Shown piece after piece: positions 11,321 to 23,028 of a stretch of DNA of 64,000 nt (its first letter is position 1; each line of letters opens with the position of its first letter). This stretch comes from Henricia sp. BOLD:AAB3569 (taxonomy: Eukaryota > Echinodermata > Asteroidea > Spinulosida > Echinasteridae). The stretch is from positions 620,001 through 684,000 of the forward strand of contig JBBELK010000397.1 in assembly GCA_037783545.1 (NCBI GenBank), in the 5' to 3' direction. The position numbers and the translations under genes were made by a program. The notes beneath the pieces are model-generated. The model saw nothing but the letters and a program-made list of their open reading frames with translations, was not told the origin of the DNA and did no database searches.

Positions 11321-12029
11321 CAGTACAACGTCGTTAAGGATAGTAGGCCTATACATGATTGGTAAACTGTTACAAATGATTTCACCCCCCCCCCCCCCCT
11401 GTGTGATTGAAGATATGCATGATTAAAACCAACCTGAGCAAAAACCAGCTCCGTACTTCGTCTAACTTTTGAGAAAACAGTCAAAAAAAGGGTTTGCAGT
11501 CATTTCGCCCCAAAACCACTTCGCCCTGAACCATTTCGCCCTGAACCACGGCCTGTGCACGAAGTGGTTTTGGGGTGAAGTGGCATTTGGGCGATGTACT
11601 GTTTGGACGAAGTAATTTGGGGCGAAATGGTATACTCGAGCGAAGTGGTTTGGGACGAAATGGCACTTGGGCGAAATGGTTTTGGGGCGAATTGAATTTT
11701 CGTCTCATGAGACGAAAACTAATTGTTTTACTCATTTCTGAAAGAATAGCACTTTAGACAAAACCATTTCAGGGGAAGTTTTCTATACGGTCATCATGTT
11801 TATATTGTGTAAGTTAGGCGTAAATCTGCAGGAGAACATTTCTGATTTTCGAGATTACCAATGATGTATACTGCCTTTAATAAGAGGTTCTTGTGACTTT
11901 GCAGAAGACCTTGTTATAACAGGAACCTTGTATTATCAGGTATGAAAACAATGAGAACAAAGGATTGGGACATGAATGAATTCCTTGTTAGCTTATTAGC
12001 TGTGCTCCTATATTATCCAAGTTCGATTG
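11321..12029 (+). mobile_element. MITE family B, copy 2, split by element E
   Basis: The left end CAGTACAACGTCG (11321-11333) and the remainder from 11881 (AAGAGGTTCTTGTGACTTTG onward) form one B element once E (11334-11880) is removed. The join falls at the TTAA that other B copies carry uninterrupted (CTCGTTAATAAG). The right end, GTTCGATTG at 12029, is a degenerate inverted copy of the left end. Dinucleotide TA flanks both ends (11319-11320 and 12030-12031), as expected of Tc1/mariner/pogo insertions. Confidence 0.85.
11334..11880 (+). mobile_element. TTAA-flanked MITE family E, copy 1, nested in B
   Basis: Bounded by TTAA at 11334-11337 and 11877-11880. The inverted termini read as variants of AGGCAGTATACATGATTGGT. 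The interior (about 11495-11700) is a degenerate minisatellite of roughly 17-bp units such as CGCCCCAAAACCACTT; it switches strand at a centre near CGGCCTGTGCACGAAGTGG, so both halves can pair. A run of 15 C lies at 11385-11399. Open frames inside it on both strands are by-products of the repeat. TTAA duplication is used by piggyBac and Kolobok elements; an AGG start favours Kolobok from memory. Other copies: 27531 and 46816. Confidence 0.9.
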
Positions 12030-12031
12030 TA

Positions 12032-13504
12032 CATAAATTACGCATGGTAAATCTGCCAAAAAAATGTCGGCACGTATTTCGTATATTAAAGTAAAATTTT
12101 ATTGGAGTGCAAAAAATGTGTCATTAATTCAAGACGGATTTAACTTTACAGAATTGGCCTTTTCAGAGGTTGTTTCATTTAAACCAAATTCACGACCGCG
12201 CATGAATTTCACGATATTTGAGGAAAAAATGGCGCGAAATAGTTGATGGGAAATAGATTGGCCTCGGCTGTGTACAGTCATGCGGCTGAAAAATTGATCG
12301 TCGAATGCATAGGCACGCTGAAACAAGGATATAAAAACACGACCGTGAATGAGCCACGGACTCTTGCAGAAAACAAATGCAAGAAAGACCCAGGCTAAAA
12401 GCCACGCATGATACGTATACAAAATGTCTTGGCTATGGATTTACGTGCTATATCTTCAGTAGATCTGCTAACTTAAATCCCATTGAGGCAAAGAAAGATG
12501 GATGCAATCCCGTCCATAAACATAAGCAGACCTCGAACAACTATGCTCAACTCCAAAGTCATGCTCAAGATCATGTACATCAGAGTAGCTGATTTTAGTG
12601 GCCACGATAACTTAGAAGACCGACAGATTTCACCATTTTGTAAATTTAGACGATTCTAAAACAAAACCTTACAAGTCATGCCTCATAATAATTGTACGCG
12701 AATGTTCACCGGACCGACCGTGGATCTCCGTTACAGACCAAGGGGTGCGAGGAGCCTTATAACACGGCCGGACCTGCATGACGGACACACGGTGGATTTT
12801 CGTGACCCGTACTGACGGCTGCATTGCATAATAACCACAGCGTTAATTGCAGTCAAGTTCGAGGCATTGTACACTAACGAAGCTTGACGCTATGGGATTA
12901 GGAGCTCATATCCCGGCCAATGAATGAATGTTGACTGAGGAAGTTATGATTAAAACAGGCCGTCTAACGGCTCAAAAACTTAGGACCACATAGGCCTAAC
13001 CCTATCGTTTTAGGGTTCGTTCCACTCAACGAACGCTGCCAAAAACGTTCGCCAACGGCGACCGCTGCTTAAAGTTTTTAGAACGCATTTCTACGGAAAG
13101 GGGAATTTTGACGAACGTTGCAAATATTGACACCCTTCGCTGCACTGGAACGCAACAGTGGAACGCAGCCCTGGCTAGGCACCGAACAAGTTTTTATGTG
13201 TGAATAATGGCGGAAGTATACGTATATGCGGACTACTGGGCCTTACTGCTCCATTGGCGTCTTAAGGGTGGATTAAGGCGGCTTTGGGTGGGGATGTTGG
13301 TGCGGAGAGGCGGGTTGTAGTGTGTCTGCATGTGTAGACTATAGGCACAATCTAACGGGGCCACCTGACGCATGGATGCGGTGCGCGGATTTCGGGTACA
13401 AATTAAGTGGATAAACTCAGTGCTGAGTCACATGCGTTTGGTTAGAACGCTGAAAGATAATATGAAAGCAGAGGAGTAAAGTGTATCCTAAAGTCCGTAC
13501 TATA
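12032..13504. other. non-coding stretch, no gene recognised
   Basis: 12660-13250 is GC-richer, with repeated AACGAACG/AACGTTCG words that also occur near 10240-10320, possibly remnants of one old repeat. Open frames up to 97 codons on both strands at 12064-12592 resemble nothing known. Confidence 0.35.
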
Positions 13505-13595
13505 CACTATGAGCAACCATTTCTTCCTCCATGGAGCAACTAACAATGGAAATTGGGCACACACCATTGTTATTAACAATGGTTTGCTCATAGTG
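13505..13595. repeat. short foldback (91 bp)
   Basis: CACTATGAGCAACCAT at the left is mirrored by ATGGTTTGCTCATAGTG at the right, with one bulged base. Additional AACAATGG/CCATTGTT words lie inside. Probably a small inverted-repeat transposon remnant; no second copy was seen. Confidence 0.5.
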
Positions 13596-15033
13596 ATAGG
13601 CCTACAGATTTCCAATGTCTCAAAATGTTAATCAACTATTGACCGGGAAAAAAGCCTATATACTCAAATGGAAGATATGTTCCAACTGCCTATGCAATGA
13701 TTCCCCCTGAGATAATTGAAGATAATTGAATTTATATACAAGACTCTAAAGAGTGCGCACACACACATTTGTGTACACACATTCTGGAATTTGTATTCTT
13801 GTGCATTGAGACATCCATGCCCTTTGTTCTCATGTACAAATTGGTTAGAGGGTCGAAAACAATTTTTAAAGCGCTTCTATTTAAACCAGAATTACTTTCC
13901 TGAGCTAAAATTTCAACTGAATGTCCCTTATTTTATATACTTCAACTTCCGACAGATAAGTATACCTTATAAATTCCTCCTTTTTTAGTAAAATCCAAAT
14001 TTCTACCTTGTGGGGACCTTTTCATCTATAGAAATTTCCTTGTGGAGACCTTTTCATCCTTTTGTTCCTTGGACGCGCTGATATGAACGAACTATAGACC
14101 CCTGACTATCGTGGAATGGCTCCGTTTTCTGTGCAGTGTGACCAGGGAACCAGCCTAACAGGACATTGGCTTCACACAATTTCTTGAAAGCATGGACACA
14201 TTCATTGTTTTCTCGAAACGTAGGTAGTGAGCTGATCTATAATCACAATCACACACCATTTGTAACAGTGTTCCAATCATGTGATCTATCTTCAAGTGAC
14301 ATATACCAATTCGAAGAAACTGACTCGATAGGCTATTTTTTTATTCTAAATATTTACATGATGGGAATTCATTTTTTAAAATATCAAGTGAATGGTCGGG
14401 GCAGCTGTAATAGGGAAGCGTCTGGCCTCCGACTAGAGGAATTATACTAGGGATTGAAACCAATAATTGGGAGGCAAAATGTGGACAGGAGTTATAAAGA
14501 GGAAATCTTGCGAGTTTGAGCAAAGTCATGACTGGCAGAGACACGGGCCTGGCAGAGCATCTCGTCCTTACGCGCAGGCCAGGCTGAGTTGGCACACAAT
14601 CCCCGAGAGTCCATCGCGAAGGGAAATGCCGCATTAGTGTGTGTACAAACTGTGAATTTCCTGCAAGCAACGCGTGTATATTGGATAGCATCGGGCGGGT
14701 TGTCTTAACACCCGGGTGATGTTACCGCGGCAGCCGTCATCACCGCGGGGCTTTCGTCGCGCCAAGCCCCACGGCGTGCCGCCTCGGCTCAGTGGTGGTG
14801 AATGACTCGTGGCGTGAAAACCAAAGTTAAAAATGTTGTCATGGGTGAATCATAGCCACTATGCCGGGCAGGGGAGGGGAATATTTCCCCTTGTTGGTCT
14901 GGTTGGGTTGGCAAAAGGTGCTGATGCAGAACGGCACGTCATGTAGGAAAGGGGAGGGGTTAACCCTGTCTACAGAGTAGGTCAAAGAACTCACGAGTTC
15001 TATTAGCAATCACTATGGGGTTTTTAATGGATC
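13596..15033. other. non-coding stretch with a GC-rich patch
   Basis: No gene recognised. 14230-14300 contains a diverged end of family E (ACCATTTGTAACAGTGTTCC and following). 14690-14810 is GC-rich with many CG dinucleotides. Two opposite-strand frames overlap at 14166-14691 and resemble nothing known. Confidence 0.4.
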
Positions 15034-15091
15034 GTTTTAAAGCGTTTAAACGCGGTTAAAACTCGTTAAAACGCGTTTAACGCGGTTTTAA
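15034..15091. repeat. dense GTTTAAACG/AACGCGTT motif cluster
   Basis: A 58-base stretch made almost entirely of overlapping variants of GTTTTAA, GTTTAAACG and AACGCGTTTAA on both strands. It is a set of short self-complementary words rather than a plain tandem repeat. Function unknown; it could be a degenerate satellite or a site cluster. Confidence 0.6.
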
Positions 15092-16203
15092 GATGGTGAT
15101 TGTACGTGTTAGTTCTTTCAACTTCCCAAAATCCCAAGTCTATACTTTTCTGTCTTATAGGATTTGGAATTTGCACAGGTGATATGGGTAGTTCATGTAC
15201 ACACATGACGTTTGTGGAATCACATTGTCACTTTACTCGGCCCAATAGAGGTTTCAAAGCGTCGAACCTACACTTCAGCGTGATTACTAACGCCTCGTTT
15301 GTGTATCGTGCGTGAACGATTACACGATGTCTAAAAGGTTAGTGGTTACTATTGAGGGCGTCCTTCATACAGCTCGCGAACAAGACCAAGTTTGAGTTAA
15401 CTATCTAGTTGGGCCAGAGTCCCTCAATTAAAAAATAATACCCGTTGTTGGGGGGACTCGATAGCCGCTGTTGGAAAATTCTAGCCGTCGATCGAGTGGT
15501 ATTATCCGTCCATCAGGGTGTAAAGACCACATCTTTGGCCAAATCAACATAGGTCGGCTCGTCCCAAGCAGCTTAGACGGTGTTAATGGCCCAATGATTG
15601 AGCAATGGTCTGAACAGACACCATTACATTGCAAACTCCACTTCGAACCAACAATTCCCATGTGAACACGAGTCATTTTGCCCATCACACACACTGGCGA
15701 TCTCCTTTTACTTGAAATGTACTTCAGAACTCTGAAACCCCAATAATATTGTGAACCATCAACCCATTATCTCAAGGAGGGACACACCTGGGTGCGGCGC
15801 CGCCTCTCCGTACGGTCCAAACCGCAGGTTGTCGGAGTAAATCAAGGCTGGCCTGCACCAGACGAAAGCCAGATGACCAATAGGCCTATCTGATGACAGT
15901 TGGTTCTGCTGTTGTCTGTGGACCCGGGATCAACTTTAGGAAATAGCAAAGACATTTTGAGTATGTACATCACGTGATTTGTGGCGTCATGCATACTTTT
16001 GCATAAACGAACAAATAGATGGTCTCATTAAGACCCTACACAGTGAAAGGGGCGCACAGTGCTGGATTCGCCCCCGGGGACGGGTCAAGAGGACCCCAGG
16101 AGTTGACACAATCGTGGCTGGTCGGTCCAAACTGCTAGCCGTACGGTCATTAACCGTAGGATGGCTTGGAAAAGTTACATCGGATACCTGAGGCTGAACA
16201 GTG
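15092..16203. other. non-coding stretch, no gene recognised
   Basis: Short opposing open frames only (up to 88 codons at 15428-15694). 15779-15850 is locally GC-rich, and one TAGGCCTA lies near 15882. Nothing else seen. Confidence 0.4.
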
Positions 16204-16352
16204 TATAGACCGTATCGAATAGCTGCCATCTTGTAGGGCAACTTTTGTTATTTAAATTGGTCAACAATGTAAGCACAAAATGTGCAACCATGCATGTCCT
16301 CAAGGAACAAAGAAACTGCCCTACAAGATGGCAGCTATTCAGCAGGTCTATA
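16204..16352 (+). mobile_element. MITE family A, copy 2
   Basis: Same structure and orientation as the copy at 4475: TATAGACCGTATCGAATAG at the left, ACAATGTAAGCACAAAATG in the centre, and CTACAAGATGGCAGCTATTC near the right. The right-hand GATAC before GTCTATA is replaced by AGCAG, so the terminal pairing is damaged there. Confidence 0.85.
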
Positions 16353-19300
16353 CTCGAGTGTGGGTCACCAAAATGTTTCCGGTCAGGACCTTTATGTAAA
16401 CCAGAGCCAAATTTCACCGACCACGATGTCACGTGTTTCTGACGTCATCAATATATCAATAATTATCGATTTTTTTCGACATCGGCTATTTAGCTGCACT
16501 CGTTCGAAATTGCAGCGATGAAACTCTTGCACAGGCTATTCCAATACTGATGGGAGACGTTAGTTGCCATGATAACTGGGTTTAAACAATCGCTGGTAAT
16601 CTGAAACGTTCATTGCCTAAGCGCAGAGAGGGGGAGAGAGAGTTCACTGGTTTTAGTATATAGGCTTAGACCCAGAAACTTCGACAACACACAAATGGTG
16701 AGGTTTTCACTTTTTCTGTTAATTCAGACCAGACCTAGATTGAAGATCAACTTCAAACCACGTGTTCGTGTGAACAGCCGTGGGATCGCCTAGATCATTT
16801 TAAGTCTGTCGTGTGAACGCTCCAGAGCAGATGGTACAATGTTTACAATCAGGTTTTCTACACACACGAAACCGCACAGACCAATTCGCCGCGTCTTGCG
16901 TGCATGCTCACACTTAGTCGCACGCAATCTCGTCCGTTTCTGAAGACATCTCCGTATGGTAACGTTTCTAATCATTTGACAATTCCACACAGAGAGCCAG
17001 AAATTTGTTATGATTTTCAAACCATCTGTATTAAATTGAAACATTTTGAGGAAGACGAGCTCCTTGTTACTTCCGACGCTATGAGTAATGCAACATTCAG
17101 CCTCTGCCGAAAGACTATTTGTGCTAAAAAGACACAAAGGTAACCAGTTTTTAATGCCTTTGACATATTTCGCTTGTCAAAGACTAAAGTATGTTCATAT
17201 GCCCGAAACTGTTCTCGCCATTGACCAATTCAGAAGAGAATTTTCAATCGCGTCCCCTAAATCATTTCTATAAACTTCAAACTGCTGAGTGAAATGGTGC
17301 CTACTTTGAAACCCATATTCGTTCCAAAATAGTCTGGCCCCTCCGCAGTCATCAGTTTGCATTTCAAACAAATGATTCAGGGACACGATTCAAAATGGCA
17401 CCCCGAGTGAGGCCTGTTGTCACATCGAGGATGATAGGTGACTATAGTACAGGCACGTAATCCAAGCCAGGCCCGAGGTCCCTAGCTAGCTGTGAATTGA
17501 GACGCCTCGACCCGTGACCAAAGCCATCCCACCTGCTCTACTTAATTTCCGAGTAGCGGAGTGCAATTTGCCACGAAGCAGGCACCGCGCCTTTAACGCC
17601 GGGGTTGTGATGCATGGGAAACGGGCCGTCAAGCTCTGCTAACATGGCGGCTGATTACAAAAACCAGTGGCAAGGCAACGTTAAAGGAACTATCGCTTGC
17701 GTTGGTAAAATGTAACAAAGTGAAATCTGGGCAAATTAAACTTAGGGAGAATGGGTTCAATTAAGTTTGGTATTTCTTTGAATTGATGGTATTTTAAATA
17801 TTGCCTTATTCCACCGTAAAAACAACTCAAGGTAGAGGAGCCACAGTATGCCAACTTGTGTTCTAAGGAACGGTGGCCTGGAATATCAGTCGATTGTAAT
17901 ACACATCACATACGATTTCGACCGGCAAACCATTTTCTGCAAAGCACAAGGGAAAACTGCTGGAGTTAACAGCTCCATGCATAGCATGTAAAGCATGCAT
18001 CAACTGCACTTTGCACATGAAGGTACGGTGTGTAACTTTCGTATCCACACCATCCCACAATAACCAGCCTCGACCCCGCAGGCTGTAAACGAACGAACCA
18101 TCAAGAAAGTTGTTAACGTTTACGTCCAATACCGACAGGACCAGGGTACAACGACGGACCATATGGGAAGGAAGACCATACGGTCATGTCTCAGGGCTAC
18201 AAACCATCTCGACTCCAGCTTAACGACTCCAAATGCCCACAATCAAACCGTTCAACTCGACGTCCCCTCTTCCCATTTTTCGCAATTAATGTCCGCTTTT
18301 CCAGACACGATTATTCTTCATCTAAACTATCCGCGTCGCAAGAACAACGCCCCGAGACCAGTTCAAATAGGTACCGTGCGTCTGTTGTGTGTGTGTTTAA
18401 TGTCTTTTCTTTTTGTCTCTCTCTCGGTTTTTCTTGAGGAGGCAATATAGCTGGCGTGGTGTGTCAGAGAGCCGCAAGGAACGGTCCGCGCGACTGAGCT
18501 GCCGAGCCGGCCAAGTCAGTCAACCCGGGATGGTCTCGGCAAAGCACCGTGTATCTATGACAATGTTTAGAGAACTAACGACAGGATGAGAAACCGCCAT
18601 TCACGCATGACATACACTTCATTTCCCTGTCCGTAAACCCGCAAAAACAAGAAGTGAAAATAACCACAGCCGTTTAGAACGAAACACCATTTATAGGCTG
18701 GGAGAGCCGTAAGCAAACAACAAGCCAAACAGCTCGGGGCTAGAAAGTGCAATTTTCCGAGGCTCAACTGTAGCAGTCCGGCGGCGGTTTGAGCTGGTTG
18801 TCTGGCATGCATATAGGGGATTCTTCAAGCCGCGTATTCTGCTATATTGCGGTAACATCTTAAGATACACAGGGGGACCAACATCGCCCCTGTCTGTCGC
18901 TGAAATGATGGAAGAAGCGGGCGGAAATGAGAAAATATCGGCTGGTTGCTTTAGACATCGGCTTGGGACTTATAAGGACTTGAGAAAGGGAGAAAAAAAA
19001 TCTCATTCACGTCGCAGCGAGGGAAATTACTCCTTTGAATCGTTGCTGAGGGATATGGACAGCAGAGATTGCCCGACATTGTTTGCCCTTTTGTGCCATA
19101 TTTGGTTTATAAATACATGTATGATGGGACTGTCTAAAATTTAGACCACGGTGGAAAAAAAGGAAATGCTGAAGAATTAAACAAAAAAAACCACAAGTTT
19201 TGGGGAGACTGCTACAGAACTAATAAATGTCCCGAGGGGTCTAATAATTGAACAACTAGCGCGGAGCAACAATTTTTTAACGCTGCACATTAATTATACC

Positions 19301-20155
19301 GAAATACAAGGAATTGCCGTTGGCAAACGGCACATTTGAGATGGTTTTCAGGCCCGTCGCCGGATCAGATTTAGAGGATGCATGAGCGGAGCAGACACCG
19401 CCCCTATCGACGCATAATTGCATACATTACGCGCGCGTGCAGGTAGTGCGCATGCGTTGAACCCCTAGACCAATAAAGTGCTACGGCGCCAGTATACGCG
19501 CGCGTTTTGAGTTGAGAGTGCGCGCCTTTATTACATGTACGTTAATCATTACAACTTGCAATAGCTGTGCCATTTTGGTTTTGTTCATAATCCTAGATTT
19601 GAGAAACGGTTCAATATCACAGGTTTTGGAAATAAAAACCGATTCAGGCCCTTTAATGGTAAGCGCGTCCACTATTAAGACATTAGCCATGCACATGTTA
19701 TAGCAGGGAAACCAACGACACGCATTAGCCCTTCCTATCCCAGTAGTAAGGCAATGACCGCGGCTAACTCGATCCAAAAGTAATCAGTCTGGCAACACTA
19801 AACGGACGACCTATATATAATTAGCCAGAACCCCAACCCCCTAAAGATTCAATCGATCTATCTACGTAGAGTAATCCTACGGGAATAAACGAGGGAGGCT
19901 GGAGCCGCGACCAGCCCATTTGACTGGTTTGGTCGCATTATTACGGGAGCACCGCGAGCTACCGGCACGGCCAGCCATGCTCACCGGGGACTGAGTGCGC
20001 AGGATCCCGGTATACCTCCTTGATGTTATCCCGCCGGTGCTTTTTGGTTTCGTGGCCTGAGCGTCGCCATGTTAACTAGATTTAATCTGCCTGGGAGTTT
20101 CCTATTTGAGAGTTCTGATTGGTGATAAAATGTCATGCTATCAGATGTTGGCTGT
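16353..20155. other. 3.8 kb without a recognised gene or repeat
   Basis: Many short, mutually overlapping open frames (60-115 codons) occur on both strands, none recognisable. 17400-17660 and 19330-19520 are GC-rich with frequent CG. GGCGGC/GCCGCC words, such as ATGGCGGCTG at 17645, could be YY1-like sites. No member of the repeat families found elsewhere in the window lies here, which makes it one of the least repeat-loaded parts and a reasonable place to look for regulatory DNA. Confidence 0.4.
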
Positions 20156-20334
20156 GAGGGCATTCGGGGGAGGGGGGAGGGGGAGGGGGAGGGGGGGGGA
20201 GGGGGAGGGGGAGGGGGGGGGGAGGGGGAGGGGGGAGGGGGAGGGGTTGGGAGGAGGGGTTGGGGGGGGGAGGGAGGGGTTGGGTTAGGAGAGGGGTTAG
20301 GAGAGGTTGAGGGGGAGGGGGAGGGGGAGGAGGG
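20156..20334 (+). repeat. G-rich (GGGGGA)n-type low-complexity tract
   Basis: About 180 bases of almost pure purine on the plus strand: runs of 4-9 G separated by single A, then GGTTGGG and GGTTAGGAG variants. It has many G-runs able to form G-quadruplexes or triplex DNA. Glycine/glutamate-rich open frames across it are artefacts. Confidence 0.95.
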
Positions 20335-22982
20335 AGGCCATCACGAACTATTCGGAATGAAACTCATTTAAGTGGAATTCTCAGGGGTTTACGGGACACG
20401 GACAGGAACGTCGCAGACATTTTAGACAACTGAAACATCTAACCCCACATCAACCTTTAATTTCTAAGCCCTTCAGTATACCGAACAACACAAATCTGTC
20501 CTATCATATACTGTGTAAAATAAATTCCTGATATAGACCCCTTGGCCTTGCACGGGCGGCCATGCCAGGAGGCAGTTACATTGCCATCGTGCGTCACGCA
20601 CGAGTAGGCATTTTGTGGATCTATTGTCACACATTTAAATATGAAAACCTGACCCCCGTCATGGCCGTCGGTGCAATGGTATGGTCTACACCACAGATCC
20701 CAATATGCGTGAGGGCGCCCTCTTTGTCCACACACGACCAAATGTTACACCGCAGACAACGCAAGTGTCGAACATGGCCCTTTGGCCTATATGTGACAGA
20801 GAACCGCCATCACTTCGCTAAAGCAATCGCCAGCGATTTACACACCTTTCCTTTCTTCCCGCCCTAACTAAATTATCGGCTCCTCTGCACAGTGTAGGCC
20901 TATATACACTTCGTGACAGCGAGCAAACTCCATTATTTGCCATATTACTCCATGCAATAACGCAGCTCCAAATGTAATTCAGTTTGCGAATACGTTACCG
21001 TGGAAGGCTGAAATAGAGTGAAATGATTTTAATGCGATTGCTAGCGATGATCGCGGATGATTTTGTGTATAGTGATACCAAGATGCATGGGTGCGCTCCA
21101 GTCGAAAGAGTGATTTACTAATTAACGATCGCTTCGCGCCTTTTTAAATTGAAAGCAAGCTTCTTCGTGTGTGTCCGCGGGCAACTTCCGCAGGAAAACT
21201 TGGTGGAGATTTTCCCGCCAAAATTGATGTAATTAGAGCGAACCAGATGAAGACAGCGCGTGTCCTAAGCGTGGATCACGATTCTTGGCAGCTCGTGTTT
21301 TTTCAAAAGCAATATTGGATTGCTGAGCTGTCTTCCTATTAATAATAACACTGTACTCTTCTCAGATTTTGTAAATTGTGACTGTCCTTTTTTTGAAAGG
21401 GACATTGCTTTAATAAGTCCTGGGACTGCTTGTATAGGGGGGAAATGTATAAAACTAAGTTTACATTTTTGTCAAATCATAGCTCTGCTTTATACACAAC
21501 TTAAATAGACGAATTCCAAGTTCAGTCTGCGCACTTTCGGGCGTTGTTTATCAAACCTGGAAGTGAACTAATGTACGCACGTGAATGCACAACCACTTCT
21601 AAACAGCACACGTACATCTCAGTCATTGTACAATACTGTCTATAGGCCTCGTCTATAGGCCATTGTACATAATGTTTTATCTCACAGAAGACCTTACTCA
21701 AAGTGACTAAACAATGGTGACAAATACCATACGATATTATTTCACTCGATGCAAAAGAAAAAAGCAATTAGATATGGTTCTAAAAATGTGAACACTCACG
21801 ATGTGAACACTCACGATGGAACTCATCTGAAGTCAGATAGGTCTTCAACATTACGTGCATACGCCCGTCTATATTCCACGCATACCGATGCTATATCACC
21901 CATCCTCTAGTTTTTTTCCCGATTTTCTGTTTTTTCCCACCCTTCTTGTCCATTGGAATTCAACGGGAAAATTAGAGGTGATCGTTCCACGCGCTGTGAT
22001 CGCTGGAAAGGCAGCAACAGCGCGAGTAGGACCTCCTCCTATCTAATGATGTATATCAACAGACCTAAGAAATAAAATAATGACGTCACATTTTGTGCGT
22101 TTTTCTATAGTCCTGCAAACCGTTTCGTGCCTAGGATTATAGATAATGGGAAAGTAACGCCACCTTCATTGTTATCCGACGATTGCGCAGCATTTTACAA
22201 TCTAGTGCTGATATTATGGCGCACATTTCTGCAACCAAGCTAAATGACAAATAGAGCTGATCATCCCATAGAAACTGAAACCAGCGAATCTAGCAGACTA
22301 CTACACCATCCTGAAGAAAAACAAATCACCAAATAACATTTCCAGAGCTCTCGCGAGCTGGCTCTCGTGGTGTTTATTCAGTAACCCTGCCCAGATGAAA
22401 CACATCGCTGCTCTCATATATGCGCATCGGCGATCCAGCAAGAACTGCATGAGATGACTACGCACGCGACATTTACATATCGTGTGGGAAATTACACCAA
22501 AGTGACTGCAACGTCTCACAGTATGTCATGCCATGCCGCGTGCTATAGAGAGCGAGTCAACACAATTTTTTTCGCCTGATACATGAAGCCGTGGGTTATA
22601 ATAAATCTCGCAGACCCAGCTTCGTTTTCTTCTCTCGGGGTATAGTAAGGGACACCGCCACACACGCCCGTTTGTGTTTTCTTTTAGAGATTTTGGTCCA
22701 AATTAAACGGATGGGTTTATTTGACGAGATTCCAATTTGACGAAGGCGACGTCTTCGGGTATTTGGAAATCGTCTCAAGACATATACCGAACATGCCAAA
22801 ACGGTGAGGAATTTACATTACAGCCTTTGGGGGAAAATTGAACCACCTTTATTGTTATCAAACATAGCAAGCTATTTTACTACAATTTTGATGCATCTTA
22901 ATTGTATTACATGTAGGCCTATGTTGCTTCAGTGATGCCGTCATATCGACAGTCACTTCATTGGAATAGAGAGTATTATAGT
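20335..22982. other. non-coding stretch, no gene recognised
   Basis: Short open frames only (up to 101 codons at 20562-20867). A 16-base direct duplication (AATGTGAACACTCACG and following) lies at 21786-21820. TAGGCCTA occurs near 20895 and 22914. Confidence 0.4.
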
Positions 22983-23028
22983 ATTATCTGGTATATTCGC
23001 GTATTATTATCTGGTATATTCGCGTATA
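22983..23028. repeat. two-copy 23-bp tandem repeat
   Basis: ATTATCTGGTATATTCGCGT occurs twice in direct orientation with a 23-base period. The copies are nearly identical, so the duplication is recent. Confidence 0.85.

Noticed and set aside
11385-11399. Run of 15 C as a feature of its own
   Set aside because: Private slippage within one copy of family E; other copies have CCCCC or fewer at the same place.
11481-11757. Open frames on both strands with repeated FRPKPLRP/GRNGTWAKW-like peptides (also at 27570-27861 and 46793-47205)
   Set aside because: They are translations of the family E minisatellite, present in both directions and in changing frames; no start context or domain.
20106-20371. 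Glycine/glutamate-rich open frames
   Set aside because: Direct result of the G-rich low-complexity tract.
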